DNA from: Burkholderiaceae bacterium
Lineage (GTDB): Bacteria; Pseudomonadota; Gammaproteobacteria; Burkholderiales; Burkholderiaceae_C
Direction: 5' to 3'
NCBI GenBank assembly: GCA_016790175.1
Contig: JAEUPI010000217.1
Location: 1-64,000 of the forward strand
DNA: 64,000 nucleotides
Shown: positions 18,810-31,986 of the stretch, piece by piece
Numbering within the stretch: the first letter of the stretch is position 1
How the letters are laid out: each line of letters opens with the position of its first letter
The notes under the pieces: model-generated
Database searches by the model: none
What the model saw: the letters and a program-made list of their open reading frames with translations, nothing else
What the model was told of the DNA's origin: nothing
Made by a program: the position numbers and the translations under genes

Positions 18810-18835
18810 ACGCCGTCCGGCACAGGAGGGATCCG

Positions 18836-19201
18836 ATGGACACCGACGACGAGCAGGTCGCACCGAGGGTTGCCGTTCCGACGCTGGAAACCCCCACGCT
18901 CACGAAGGCCGAGCTTTCGGAGTTGCTGTTCGAACGCCTGGGCCTGAACAAGCGTGAATCGAAAGACATGGTCGAGGCCTTCTTCGACCTGATCCACAGC
19001 AATCTGGTCGAGGGCCACGACGTCAAGTTGTCGGGTTTTGGCAACTTCAACATCCGGCGCAAGGCGCCGCGGCCGGGGCGTAACCCGAGAACAGGCGAGT
19101 CGATCCCGATCAAGGCCCGGCACGTCGTGACCTTTCACGCCAGCCATAAGCTGAAATCAATCGTGCAGGGCGACACGCCCGCCGAAGGTGAGTTCGAGTA
19201 A
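18836..19201 (+). CDS. ihfA: Integration host factor alpha subunit
   Basis: A 121-residue DNA-bending protein of the IHF/HU fold. [20 protein letters not shown] opens the helical body and the beta-arm carries [15 protein letters not shown], with the Pro that intercalates DNA. It is somewhat longer than E. coli IhfA (99) because of an acidic N-terminal tail of about 20 residues and a short C-terminal tail. Heterodimerises with IhfB. AGGAGG lies upstream of ATG 18836. The pheT-ihfA order is conserved in proteobacteria. Confidence 0.95.
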   Translation: MDTDDEQVAPRVAVPTLETPTLTKAELSELLFERLGLNKRESKDMVEAFFDLIHSNLVEGHDVKLSGFGNFNIRRKAPRPGRNPRTGESIPIKARHVVTFHASHKLKSIVQGDTPAEGEFE

Positions 19202-19235
19202 AGTCTAGCTTTGCTGCTCCACCTCGTTGATTTCA

Positions 19236-19691
19236 ATGGAGAAAGCGCTTCCCGCGATTCCAGCCAAACGCTACTTCACGATCGGTGAGGTCAGCGAGCT
19301 GTGCGGCGTGAAGCCCTACGTCCTGAGGTACTGGGAACAGGAGTTCACACAACTCCGGCCCGTCAAGCGCCGTGGCAACCGACGCTATTACCAGCACCAC
19401 GAGGTGCTGCTGATTCGCAGGATCCGCGAGCTGCTCTACGACCAGGGATTCACGATCAGCGGCGCGCGGAACCGGCTTGCCGAATCGGCCAATGGCGCCA
19501 AGGCACAGATCGAGCCGAATGCACATGCGAACCGTCGATCGCCCTCAGCCGTGATCGAGGAAAGGAGCGGCGAGGTTGAGTTGCCTACACAGCAGGACGC
19601 CGAACCGATGCCGCTACCCGAGGTGGCCGAAATCGACGTGGCGGCGCTTCGCGTCGAGCTGCTCGCCATCCGTCGACTTCTCTCGACCTGA
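19236..19691 (+). CDS. MerR-family transcriptional regulator
   Basis: A 151-residue regulator. The winged helix starts at about residue 15 (YFTIGEVSELCGVKPYVLRYWE), with PVKRRGNRRYY as wing and recognition region. The C-terminal part lacks the metal-binding Cys residues of MerR/CueR, so a metal or drug ligand is not evident. This MerR-like gene after ihfA is a recurrent arrangement in Burkholderiales. ATG 19236 is chosen; a TTG nine bases upstream is possible. The sensor role is unknown. Confidence 0.85.
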   Translation: MEKALPAIPAKRYFTIGEVSELCGVKPYVLRYWEQEFTQLRPVKRRGNRRYYQHHEVLLIRRIRELLYDQGFTISGARNRLAESANGAKAQIEPNAHANRRSPSAVIEERSGEVELPTQQDAEPMPLPEVAEIDVAALRVELLAIRRLLST

Positions 19692-19711
19692 GGGCAAGAG
19701 ATGGCGCCCGC

Positions 19712-19717
19712 TATAAT
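19712..19717 (+). promoter_or_regulatory. -10 box of the tRNA-Pro promoter
   Basis: A perfect TATAAT lies 12 bases before the first base of tRNA-Pro, the spacing expected for a stable-RNA promoter. The -35 region, within the end of the MerR gene, is poor. Confidence 0.65.
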
Positions 19718-19729
19718 CGCCGGCTTCGT

Positions 19730-19806
19730 CGGGGTGTAGCGCAGCCTGGTAGCGCACTTGCATGGGGTGCAAGGGGTCGCGAGTTCGAATCCCGCCACCC
19801 CGACCA
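19730..19806 (+). tRNA. tRNA-Pro (GGG)
   Basis: 77 bases that fold as a tRNA. The acceptor stem is CGGGGTG / CACCCCG with encoded CCA at 19804-19806. The D-loop carries AGCCTGGTAG, the anticodon stem is CTTGC / GCAAG with loop ATGGGGT (anticodon GGG), and the T-loop is TTCGAAT. It closely resembles E. coli tRNA-Pro. It reads proline codons CCC and CCU. A perfect TATAAT lies upstream and a strong hairpin terminator downstream. Confidence 0.96.
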
Positions 19807-19818
19807 ATGTCACGTCAG

Positions 19819-19858
19819 CGGGTCAGCGGCCACCGATGCCGCTGACCCGTTTGATGTT
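19819..19858 (+). terminator. Terminator of tRNA-Pro
   Basis: CGGGTCAGCGGC (19819-19830) pairs with GCCGCTGACCCG (19838-19849), followed by TTTGATGTTT. Twelve perfect pairs just downstream of the tRNA; the T tract is interrupted but adequate. Confidence 0.75.
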
Positions 19859-19956
19859 TCTGGCCGGTGAAATGTGCGATGGACGGCTGCGCGCGGACAG
19901 ACCGGGGCGGAGACGCCTTGCGTAGACTGGCCCATTCCCCGACGGAGCGAGCCGCC

Positions 19957-20274
19957 ATGAGAGCAACGGTTTCCATCGTGTTCGACCCGCAGTCCGAGGT
20001 GCTGATGCACGTGCCGGCCGGCGCGTCACCGTGGTCGCTCGATCAGGCGCGTCGTTGGCTCGACGAGCAGTTCAATGCGCTCGGCTGCGAGCCCGTGCGC
20101 GCGAGCGGCAAGGTGTTGACGGCCGACAAGCTCTTGGCCATTGCCGCTGCCATCGGCGCCGGAGGCTTCCAGGCCGACCCCGCACTGCGCGACGGTTACG
20201 CGCAGGCCGCAGCCGCTGCGCTGGCGCGCGACGTCGTGCGCGTCGATATCGGGGCATCGACGGTGTCGTCCTGA
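19957..20274 (+). CDS. Small conserved-looking protein of unknown function
   Basis: A 105-residue acidic soluble protein with no recognised motif: no signal peptide, membrane helix or Cys pair. It reads as an alpha/beta domain, with a beta strand (ATVSIVFDPQS), a WSLDQARRWLDEQF helix, then a helical half rich in Ala. ATG 19957 is supported by GGAG nine bases upstream. It stands alone, convergent with hppA (minus) and separated from it by the shared hairpin at 20287-20316. Codon use looks like its neighbours, so it is probably a real native gene. No function is proposed. Confidence 0.6.
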   Translation: MRATVSIVFDPQSEVLMHVPAGASPWSLDQARRWLDEQFNALGCEPVRASGKVLTADKLLAIAAAIGAGGFQADPALRDGYAQAAAAALARDVVRVDIGASTVSS

Positions 20275-20286
20275 GCCTCAAGACAA

Positions 20287-20316
20287 AAGGGCCGGAGGCC
20301 ATAGCCTCCGGCCCTT
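20287..20316 (-). terminator. Terminator of hppA (and possibly of the convergent small gene)
   Basis: AAGGGCCGGAGGC (20287-20299) pairs with GCCTCCGGCCCTT (20304-20316) around a four-base loop. Read on the minus strand the hairpin is followed by TTTTGTCT, which makes it an efficient terminator for hppA. On the plus strand there is no T run, so it may only weakly end the 19957 gene. Confidence 0.85.
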
Positions 20317-20355
20317 GGTCTCTTGTGCATCAGGTGGCGCCAAAGGCGCCGGCCA

Positions 20356-22833
<2,478 letters not shown>

Positions 22834-22989
22834 GGAGGTTTCTCCTTCCTCGTTCTGGAGCTTCGGATGTGATTGCGGCCGCTGCGTCGTTGCACCGGTC
22901 ATGTCCCGCATGCCGGAGCCTGGCTCGCCCGGCGCGCATCGTAAGGGAAGTTTGCGAAGGCCCCGTCAGTGCGGCGCAAGGCCCGTCCG

Positions 22990-22995
22990 TAAAAT
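22990..22995 (+). promoter_or_regulatory. Candidate -10 box of the ppa promoter
   Basis: TAAAAT lies 31 bases before ppa in the 192-base space between the divergent pyrophosphatase genes. It is embedded in the small inverted repeat CCGT-aaaat-ACGG. No convincing -35 is seen. Confidence 0.35.
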
Positions 22996-23025
22996 ACGGG
23001 TTTCCCCTGTGACTACGGAAGCCAC

Positions 23026-23565
23026 ATGAGCCTGCACAACGTGAGCCCCGGCGACAAGGCTCCGGAGCAGTTCAACGTGATCATCGAGATCCCGATGAAC
23101 GCCGACCCGATCAAGTACGAGGTCGACGAGGACACGGGGGCGATCTTCGTGGACCGGTTCATGGCCACGTCGATGCACTATCCGTGCAACTACGGCTACA
23201 TCCCGAAGACGCTGGCCGACGACGGCGACCCGGTGGACGTGCTGGTGATCACGCCGGTGCCGCTGATTCCCGGCGTGGTGGTCACCTGCCGCCCGATTGG
23301 CGTGCTGAAGATGCAGGACGAGGCCGGCGGCGACAACAAGCTGATCGCGGTGCCGATCGACAAGATCCTGTCGCTCTACACCCAGTGGCGCAAGCCCGAG
23401 GACATGAATCCGCTGCGACTGCAGACGATCCAGCACTTCTTCGAGCACTACAAGGATCTCGAGGAAGGCAAGTGGGTCAAGGTCATCGGCTGGGAGGGCA
23501 CGGATTCGGCCAAGGCCGAAGTTCGCTCAGGCATGCAAGCCTGGCAGAAGCTGCACGGCGGCTGA
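23026..23565 (+). CDS. ppa: Soluble inorganic pyrophosphatase, family I
   Basis: A 179-residue cytoplasmic enzyme that hydrolyses pyrophosphate to phosphate and pulls biosynthetic reactions forward. The Mg-binding aspartates lie in DDGDPVDVLVI, and FVDRFMATSMHYPCNYGYIP matches E. coli Ppa (176 residues). It starts 192 bases from and divergent to hppA, so the cell has an energy-wasting and an energy-conserving pyrophosphatase controlled from one region. ATG 23026 is the only early start in frame. Confidence 0.97.
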   Translation: MSLHNVSPGDKAPEQFNVIIEIPMNADPIKYEVDEDTGAIFVDRFMATSMHYPCNYGYIPKTLADDGDPVDVLVITPVPLIPGVVVTCRPIGVLKMQDEAGGDNKLIAVPIDKILSLYTQWRKPEDMNPLRLQTIQHFFEHYKDLEEGKWVKVIGWEGTDSAKAEVRSGMQAWQKLHGG

Positions 23566-23684
23566 CGCCGCAACGCGCTGAGGCTCGGCTTCGGCTTGCC
23601 GAAGTTTCGGCGTCGTTGCGAGCGGCGGCAACGGCCTGTCTCTACACTTTGCGCGATCGCCCGCCTTCGCGGGCAGGAGCCAGC

Positions 23685-26387
23685 ATGCGCATTGTGATCG
23701 CCACCTTGTTGCTTGCCGTCAGCGGCGTGGCATCGGCCCTTGCCGCGCCGAAGCCCGTCAACGAAGTCGAAGGCATCGCGGAATACCGGTTGTCCAACGG
23801 CATGCAGGTGCTGCTCGCGCCGGACGACAGCAAACCAACGACGACCGTCAATCTGACGATCCGCGTCGGCTCTCGCCACGAAAACTACGGCGAGACCGGG
23901 ATGGCGCACCTGCTGGAGCATTTGCTCTTCAAGGGCACACCGAAAACGCGCAACCCCTGGGCGGAGTTCTCCAAGCGTGGCCTGCGCGCGAACGGCACCA
24001 CCTGGCTGGATCGCACAAACTACTTCGCGAGCTTCGCAACGAACGACGAGAACCTGCATTGGTATCTGTCTTGGCTGGCCGATGCGATGGTCAACAGCAC
24101 CATCGCCAAGCGCGACCTCGACACCGAGATGACGGTCGTGCGCAACGAGATGGAGATGGGCGAGAACGACGGCGGCCGCATCCTGTTCGAGAAGACCATC
24201 GCCACGATGTACCAGTGGCACAACTATGGCAAGTCCACGATCGGGGCCCGCACCGATGTCGAGAACGTCGATGTCGGTCGCCTGAAGGCGTTCTATCGCA
24301 CCTACTACCAGCCCGACAACGCGACCCTGGTCGTCGCCGGCAAGTTCGATGCCGCGCAGACCCTGGCGCGTATAGAGCAATCGTTCGGCAGACTGGTGAG
24401 GCCGAAACGCGCCCTGCCGCGCCTGTATACGCTGGACCCGGTACAGGACGGTGAACGCAGCATCACGCTGCGCCGGGTCGGCGGCACTCCGCTGATCATG
24501 GTGGCGTATCACGTGCCGCCCGGGCCGCATCCTGACTTCGCGGCGGTGGAATTGCTCGAGACCATCCTGGCCGATGCACCGTCGGGTCGATTGCACAAGT
24601 CATTCGTCGAGACCGGCCGCGCGGCGGCGGCCTTTGCATTCTCCGAGGGCCTGGCTGAGCCTGGCTTTGCCGTCTTCGGCATGCAGGCAGCGGCCGGCCA
24701 GGATGCGGCGGCATTGGGACGGGATGCGGTGGCTGTGCTGGAGGGCCTGCAATCCAGCCCGATCTCCGACGAGGAGTTCCAGCGTGCCCAGGTCAAGTGG
24801 CTGAAACGCTGGGAACAGCAGTTCACGAATCCCGAGCGTGTAGGTGTGGCGCTGTCGGAGTTCGTGGCGCAGGGGGATTGGCGGCTGTTCTTCCTGGCGC
24901 GCGATCGTGTCAGGTCACTCGCATTGGCCGACGTGCAGCGCGTAGCAGCGCAGCGACTGATGGCCAGCAACCGAACCCTGGGCATCTACCTGCCGACCGA
25001 CAAGCCGCAACGCGCTCCAGCGCCGGAATCGGTCGACGTGGCGCAACAGCTGCAATCATTCAAGCCGCAGCCTGCGGCTGCGGCTGTACCGGCATTCGAC
25101 GCCTCTCCGGCGAACATCGATGCACGAACGCAGCGCCACTCGATCGCGCCGGGGCTGCAGGTGGCGCTGTTGCCCAAGCCCACGCGGGGCCAGGCCGCAC
25201 AGGCGGTGCTGCGGCTGCAGTTCGGAGACGAGAAGAGCCTCGTCGGTCAGGACGCGGCGGCCGAGATGGTGGCCGAGTTGCTCGACAAGGGTACGTCGTC
25301 GATGTCGCGCCAGCAGATCCGCGATCGCTTCGATGCGTTGAGAACGGAAGTCTCGATCCGGGGCGGCAGTGAAGGGGTGAACGTTGCGTTGCGTTCGCGC
25401 CGTGAATCGCTTCCAGATGCGATCCGGCTCGTCGGCGGCTTGCTGCGCGAGGCGTCGTTCCCTTCGTCGGCATTCGACGAGGTCAAGCGGCAGATGCGTG
25501 CGCAGCTCGACGAGATGGTCAGTGACCCCCAGTCGTTGATGTCCGTGGCGCTCGCCCGTGTCGGCAATCCCTATCCGAAGGGTGATCCGCGCCACGAACG
25601 CGATCTCGCTGAGCAGCGCGCCGACCTGGAAGCGCTGACGCTCGATCAGGTCAAATCCTTCCATCAACGGTTCTATGGTGCGGCGCATGCGCAGTTCGCC
25701 GCCGTGGGCGAGTTTGATGCCAATGCCGTTCGACAGGCACTCGAGGATGCGTTCGCAGGCTGGTCGCCGCGAGAGCCTTACCGTCGGGTGCCGCGGCCGC
25801 TGTACGACCGCATGCGGGATCGGCAGCAGATCCTCACGCCGGATAAGCAGAATGCGCTGTTCGGCGTGACCCAGAGCATCGCCTTGTCGGACAACGATCC
25901 CGGCTACCCCGCCTTCATGCTTGCCAACCATCTGCTCGGCGGCAGTGGCGATTCACGGCTGTGGTCACGGATTCGCGAACGCGAAGGTCTGTCTTATGAC
26001 GTTCGCAGCGGGGTCGATTGGAGTTCGCACGAGGCCCATTCGGTGTGGCAGATGGTGGCCATCTTCGCGCCGAACAATCGCGACAAGGTGGAGCGGGCCT
26101 TTCGCGAGGAACTCGAACGGGCGCTGAAGGACGGATTCACCGATTTCGAGGTCGATGCCGGGAAGAAGGCGTTGCTCAGCCTGCGCAGGCTTGCTCGGGC
26201 GCAGGACGACGGTCTGGCACAGGCCCTGGCGCGCAATCTCCAACTGGGCCGTACCTTTGCCGTGTCCGGGAAGGTCGACCAGGCGATCGGCCGTCTCACG
26301 GCAGGACAGGTCAACCAGGCACTGCGCGCCCAGCTGAAAGCCGATGCGATGGCCCAAGTGGCGGCGGGCGACTTCAAGCAGCCGTGA
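23685..26387 (+). CDS. Exported M16 zinc metallopeptidase (two-half, 900 aa)
   Basis: A 900-residue M16 (pitrilysin/insulinase) protease. Residues 1-20 form a signal peptide ending ASALA. The inverted zinc motif HLLEH is at 75-79 in the N-terminal half, with the downstream Glu about 70 residues later (VVRNEME). The C-terminal half keeps the M16 fold (FGVTQSIALSDNDPGYPAF, NHLLGGSGDSRLWSRIRE) but has no zinc motif. Such two-half proteins form a closed chamber that degrades small peptides, here probably in the periplasm. ATG 23685 is supported by the signal peptide and the preceding GCAGGAGC site. The 119 bases after ppa hold no other gene. Confidence 0.92.
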   Translation: MRIVIATLLLAVSGVASALAAPKPVNEVEGIAEYRLSNGMQVLLAPDDSKPTTTVNLTIRVGSRHENYGETGMAHLLEHLLFKGTPKTRNPWAEFSKRGLRANGTTWLDRTNYFASFATNDENLHWYLSWLADAMVNSTIAKRDLDTEMTVVRNEMEMGENDGGRILFEKTIATMYQWHNYGKSTIGARTDVENVDVGRLKAFYRTYYQPDNATLVVAGKFDAAQTLARIEQSFGRLVRPKRALPRLYTLDPVQDGERSITLRRVGGTPLIMVAYHVPPGPHPDFAAVELLETILADAPSGRLHKSFVETGRAAAAFAFSEGLAEPGFAVFGMQAAAGQDAAALGRDAVAVLEGLQSSPISDEEFQRAQVKWLKRWEQQFTNPERVGVALSEFVAQGDWRLFFLARDRVRSLALADVQRVAAQRLMASNRTLGIYLPTDKPQRAPAPESVDVAQQLQSFKPQPAAAAVPAFDASPANIDARTQRHSIAPGLQVALLPKPTRGQAAQAVLRLQFGDEKSLVGQDAAAEMVAELLDKGTSSMSRQQIRDRFDALRTEVSIRGGSEGVNVALRSRRESLPDAIRLVGGLLREASFPSSAFDEVKRQMRAQLDEMVSDPQSLMSVALARVGNPYPKGDPRHERDLAEQRADLEALTLDQVKSFHQRFYGAAHAQFAAVGEFDANAVRQALEDAFAGWSPREPYRRVPRPLYDRMRDRQQILTPDKQNALFGVTQSIALSDNDPGYPAFMLANHLLGGSGDSRLWSRIREREGLSYDVRSGVDWSSHEAHSVWQMVAIFAPNNRDKVERAFREELERALKDGFTDFEVDAGKKALLSLRRLARAQDDGLAQALARNLQLGRTFAVSGKVDQAIGRLTAGQVNQALRAQLKADAMAQVAAGDFKQP

Positions 26388-26399
26388 GGTCGCCAGTCC

Positions 26400-27572
26400 T
26401 CAGCTGTCACGCTTGAACGGGTCGCGATCGGCCAGCTCGTCGACGTAGGCGTCCATACCGCGGCCCTCGGCACGCAAGAACTCGTCGACCGCAGCTGCAA
26501 AGGCTGGGTGCGCGAGACGATGTGCCGAGTGCGTACGCACCGGAAGCAATCCGCGCGCCATCTTGTGCTCGCCCTGCGCGCCGCCCTCGAAGCGCTCGAT
26601 GCCGTGCTCGATGCACCACTCAAGCGGACGGTAGTAGCAGGCTTCGAAGTGAAGACTATTCACGGCCTCGAGTGCGCCCCAATAGCGGCCGTACGCCACC
26701 CGGTGTTCGGGATCGACGGCCACCAGCGATGCGCCCAGCGCCACGCCGGCGCGTTCGGCGATGAACATCACCCAATGCCTTGCAAGGGTCTGCGCCACCG
26801 CGCGGAAGAAGGTGCGCGTCAGATAGGGGGTGGAGTGGTGGAGTCGATAGGTGTTGACGTAGCAGCGGTGGAAGAAATCCCACGCGGGCTCGTCGAGCTG
26901 CGATCCCGTGAGTGCGCGCAGCGATACACCGGCGTCGCGCACGCGGCGCCGCTCCTGGTTGATCTTCTTTCGCTTGTCGCGCTGCAGTTGCGCGAGAAAG
27001 GCCTCGAAGCTCTTCGGCCGGCCGGCATCCGCTGCCGTCCAGTGGAACTGAACGTTTTGTCGGGCCATCCAGCCGTCGGCGGCGAGGGCGGCAGCGTCTA
27101 TCTCGTCGTGAAACAGCACGTGCACCGACGAAGCGCCTTCGTCGTCCGAAAGGCGTCGCAGCGCACGCAGCAACGCCGCGCGTGCGTCGTCGTCCGTCGC
27201 CAGCAGACGGCTTCCGGAAACCGGAGTGAACGGCACCGCGACCAGGAGCTTGGGATAGTACCGAAGCCCATGGCGCGCGTAGGCGTCGGCCCAAGCCCAA
27301 TCGAACACGTACTCGCCGTAGGAATGGCGCTTCAGATAAGCCGCCGCGGCAGCGACCAGCTGCGCTCCGCGCCACAACGTGACGATACGCGGCAACCAGC
27401 CGGCTGCAGGCACCGCGCTGCCCGATTCATGCAGCGCAACCAGGTACTCGTGGCGCATGAACAGCGTGGGCTGGGCCTGAACATCGAGCAGCGCGTTCCA
27501 TGCAGTGGCGTCGACGAGCGACGGGTCGTCGTGGACGCGGGTGACATAATCGATCGATTCTTTCGCGCTCAC
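26400..27572 (-). CDS. GNAT-fold protein of the COG3146 family
   Basis: A 390-residue protein of the COG3146/DUF482 group, related to FemAB-like/GNAT acyltransferases. Recognisable segments include FDWAWADAYARHGLRYYPKL near the centre, VHVLFHD, and a C-terminal ARGLLPVRTHSAH followed by a helical region. The family is often annotated peptidoglycan biosynthesis-related, but its reaction is not known. It is divergent from nadE with only 12 bases between the start codons, so its promoter must lie inside the nadE coding region, and vice versa. Convergent with the M16 gene. Confidence 0.8.
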   Translation of the reverse strand: MSAKESIDYVTRVHDDPSLVDATAWNALLDVQAQPTLFMRHEYLVALHESGSAVPAAGWLPRIVTLWRGAQLVAAAAAYLKRHSYGEYVFDWAWADAYARHGLRYYPKLLVAVPFTPVSGSRLLATDDDARAALLRALRRLSDDEGASSVHVLFHDEIDAAALAADGWMARQNVQFHWTAADAGRPKSFEAFLAQLQRDKRKKINQERRRVRDAGVSLRALTGSQLDEPAWDFFHRCYVNTYRLHHSTPYLTRTFFRAVAQTLARHWVMFIAERAGVALGASLVAVDPEHRVAYGRYWGALEAVNSLHFEACYYRPLEWCIEHGIERFEGGAQGEHKMARGLLPVRTHSAHRLAHPAFAAAVDEFLRAEGRGMDAYVDELADRDPFKRDS

Positions 27573-27584
27573 TGATCAGCTCAC

Positions 27585-29656
<2,072 letters not shown>

Positions 29657-29674
29657 CCGCGGCGGCTGTGGCCG

Positions 29675-30262
29675 TCAAATACGACGCAGATCGTCGGGCG
29701 CTGTCGCACGAGCAGCTTTGACGGCCAGCGCCCGCAGCAGGCGGGCGGGGTCGGCATCGACGTCAATCATTGCCATTTGCTCGGCCGTCATGAAGCCGGC
29801 GGCCACGGTGCGTCGCAGCATGACCAACAGCGGTTCGAAATAGTGCTCGACGTCGAGCAGCGCAATCGGCCGGTCGTGGTAGGCCAGGTGTCGCCAGCTC
29901 CAGACCTCGAACAGTTCCTCGAAGGTGCCGATGCCACCGGGCAGGGCAACGAACGCGTCGGCCCGATCGGCCATCAGCCGTTTGCGCTCGTGCATGGTCT
30001 GCACCACATGCAGTTCGTGCAGACCCGGGTGGCCAAGCTCGCGCTGCATCAACGACTCAGGAATCACGCCTGTCACACGCGCGCCGGCGGCGATGGCGGC
30101 GTCGGCCACAAGACCCATCAGTCCGGCACGGCCGCCGCCGTAGACGAGTTGCCATCCTTGCTGTCCGATGTGTGTGCCCAGCTCGACCGCGGCGTCGCGG
30201 ATGCCCGGGCTCTCGCCGCCGCGCGATCCGCAATACACGCAGACGGTCGGCGCCGTCGTCAT
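29675..30262 (-). CDS. LOG-family (TIGR00730) nucleotide-processing protein
   Basis: A 195-residue Rossmann-fold protein of the TIGR00730/LONELY GUY family. Arg93 lies in MHERKRLM and the signature PGGIGTFEE is at 108-116. Members act as nucleoside 5'-monophosphate phosphoribohydrolases (cytokinin-activating in plants and some bacteria); the substrate here is unknown. ATG 30262 overlaps the dgkA stop in ATGA and has GGAG upstream; an ATG 12 bases earlier is less likely. It is the last gene of the six-gene minus-strand operon that begins with the ECF sigma factor. Confidence 0.88.
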   Translation of the reverse strand: MTTAPTVCVYCGSRGGESPGIRDAAVELGTHIGQQGWQLVYGGGRAGLMGLVADAAIAAGARVTGVIPESLMQRELGHPGLHELHVVQTMHERKRLMADRADAFVALPGGIGTFEELFEVWSWRHLAYHDRPIALLDVEHYFEPLLVMLRRTVAAGFMTAEQMAMIDVDADPARLLRALAVKAARATAPDDLRRI

Positions 30263-30642
30263 GTGGCGCTCCATCGCAGGTAAATCGCACTGAGCCATGT
30301 GGCCCCGCAGAGCAGCAGGGCGAGCATCACGGCAGCGCTGCCGACGTCCTTGGCGTGTTTGGCCAGGGGATGCGAGTCGAGCGAGACGCGGTCGACCGTC
30401 GCCTCGATCGCGGAATTCAGGAGTTCGACGATCAGCACCAGCACGACGGACCCGACCAGGAGTACGGCTTGCACCCAGGTGGTTGCCACCCACCAGGTGG
30501 CCGGGAGCATGACCGCAGCCAGCGCGACCTCCTGCCTGAACGCCGCCTCGGACCGCCAGGCGGCCACCAGGCCTTGCAGTGAATAGCCGGCCGCGTGGGC
30601 GATGCGATCAAAACCGGTACGACCCTTGTACGGGCTGTTCAT
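30259..30642 (-). CDS. dgkA: Diacylglycerol kinase
   Basis: A 127-residue trimeric integral membrane kinase of the DgkA family. Three hydrophobic helices lie near residues 30-50, 55-75 and 100-120, and the signature VELLNSAIEATVDRVS is diagnostic. It recycles diacylglycerol to phosphatidic acid with ATP at the inner membrane. Both ends overlap neighbours by four bases (RDD upstream, LOG downstream). Its place in an operon headed by an ECF sigma factor suggests envelope-linked control, which is an inference. Confidence 0.95.
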   Translation of the reverse strand: MNSPYKGRTGFDRIAHAAGYSLQGLVAAWRSEAAFRQEVALAAVMLPATWWVATTWVQAVLLVGSVVLVLIVELLNSAIEATVDRVSLDSHPLAKHAKDVGSAAVMLALLLCGATWLSAIYLRWSAT

Positions 30643-31190
30643 GCCGGGGATTGTGCCGGCGGCGCGGAGCGGGACCGAAGATCGACGATCCGGGTGCCGC
30701 AGGCCACGTCGTGCAGGAACTGCCGGTCGGCTCGCAGGCGAGCCAGCAACACATAGCCGACCGCGCCCGCGGCCAGCACCGCCGTCAGGGCCAGGCCACT
30801 TCGTACTCCCGCATAGTGCGCCGAAGCCAGCGCGGGGACGAACCACAGCCAGGCCAGCGTGTAGCGCAACAGCGCCTGCCACTGCGGCAGGGGTCGCCCG
30901 TCTCGGCGCTCGACGCGCAGCTGCCAGGTCTTCATCGGCAGGGTCTGTCCGCCGCGAGACCAGAAGCCGACGAAATAAATGCCCAGCACGACGAACAAGA
31001 AGGCCTGCAGCCCGGCGGTGCCCTGCAGCGCGTGCCGCTGCTGGGTGAGCGAGGAATACAGGTAGCCCGAGACCATCACCACGCCGAACAGGATGACCCC
31101 CTCATAGACCATGCAGGCAAGCCGCCGCGCAATCGGCGGCGGTCGGGGCACGATGTCGGGCCCGACGGCCGTCGGGGCACCCGGCGTCAT
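30639..31190 (-). CDS. RDD-family membrane protein
   Basis: A 183-residue protein with about four hydrophobic helices and the RDD pattern. An Arg-Arg pair precedes the first helix (ARRLACMVYEG), and PMKTWQLRVERRDGRPL and the CGTRIVDL end are typical. RDD proteins are small membrane proteins of mostly unknown function; a few act in ion transport. The first 25 residues are Pro-rich and probably cytoplasmic. The start overlaps the DUF3106 stop and the end overlaps dgkA (ATGA both times). Function unknown. Confidence 0.85.
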   Translation of the reverse strand: MTPGAPTAVGPDIVPRPPPIARRLACMVYEGVILFGVVMVSGYLYSSLTQQRHALQGTAGLQAFLFVVLGIYFVGFWSRGGQTLPMKTWQLRVERRDGRPLPQWQALLRYTLAWLWFVPALASAHYAGVRSGLALTAVLAAGAVGYVLLARLRADRQFLHDVACGTRIVDLRSRSAPPAQSPA

Positions 31191-31975
31191 GGGTTCTTGG
31201 TCTGCGGCTGGGCGTTGCTGTTGGCTGAGCGCGTCGCCGCCCCCTGCGGTCCGCGCTTGGGTAGCAGCGTGGTGCGGTCCACGAAGCCTGGGGTTGCAGC
31301 GATCTTCGGCATGCCGGCTTGTTGATGCGACGGCGGCGCCGGCTGCCGGGTCACCAGCGTCGTGGTCGCACCTGGTGCTGCCTGCACCACGGTGGGGGCC
31401 ACGGGTTTCGGCGGACGCGCAGCGAGCGACGGATTGCCGACGATATTGCGCTTGGCCTCGATGGGTGCGCGCGCTGCAGGCGGCGCAGCGGGCGGCGCAT
31501 TTCGCGCCGGATCGGGTCGAGAGCGCTGGGCAAGCGCCTTGCGCTCGCTTTCCGGGAGCGCCTGATAGGCTTGCCACTGCGCGCGCCGGTCCTGCGTGGC
31601 GATCTGCTTGGTCTCCTGGTAGTTCAGCCTCGCGCGCGCCCTTTCGCTAGGGCTCAGCCGGGTCCAATCGGCCATCCGTGCGTGCAGACGCTGCTGTTCG
31701 TCGGCTGGCAGACGTGGGTATCGCCTGGCGATTTCAAGCCACTTGGCTTTCCGGTCAGCGTCGATGGCGTGCCAGTCGGCTTGCAACGGTGCGAGTGCCG
31801 AGCGTTGCTGCGCCGAAAGCGACTGCCACGACGGGCCGCCGGCATTGGGCGGCGTTCGCGAAGAGGGCAATACCGGGGCCTGCGCGAACACAGGCATGCT
31901 CCAGGCAAGCGACAGCCACGCAATGGCCACCACCAGGGCGACGTCGAGGCTGCGGCGGAGCAATGCAGACGCCAT
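31187..31975 (-). CDS. Exported DUF3106 protein
   Basis: A 262-residue protein that begins with a hydrophobic signal or anchor (about residues 10-32, ending VFAQA). The middle (residues ~48-150) is a charged helical DUF3106 region with regularly spaced Trp and Arg (WQSLSAQQRSALAPLQADW, then WLEIARRYPRLPADEQQRL). The C-terminal 110 residues are Pro/Ala-rich and low in complexity. The helix-rich, Arg/Trp-dotted core recalls periplasmic metal-sensing or chaperone proteins such as CnrX or Spy, but no relationship is shown. It lies 11 bases downstream of DUF3619 and overlaps the RDD gene. Confidence 0.8.
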   Translation of the reverse strand: MASALLRRSLDVALVVAIAWLSLAWSMPVFAQAPVLPSSRTPPNAGGPSWQSLSAQQRSALAPLQADWHAIDADRKAKWLEIARRYPRLPADEQQRLHARMADWTRLSPSERARARLNYQETKQIATQDRRAQWQAYQALPESERKALAQRSRPDPARNAPPAAPPAARAPIEAKRNIVGNPSLAARPPKPVAPTVVQAAPGATTTLVTRQPAPPSHQQAGMPKIAATPGFVDRTTLLPKRGPQGAATRSANSNAQPQTKNP

Positions 31976-31986
31976 GGGCGACTCCG

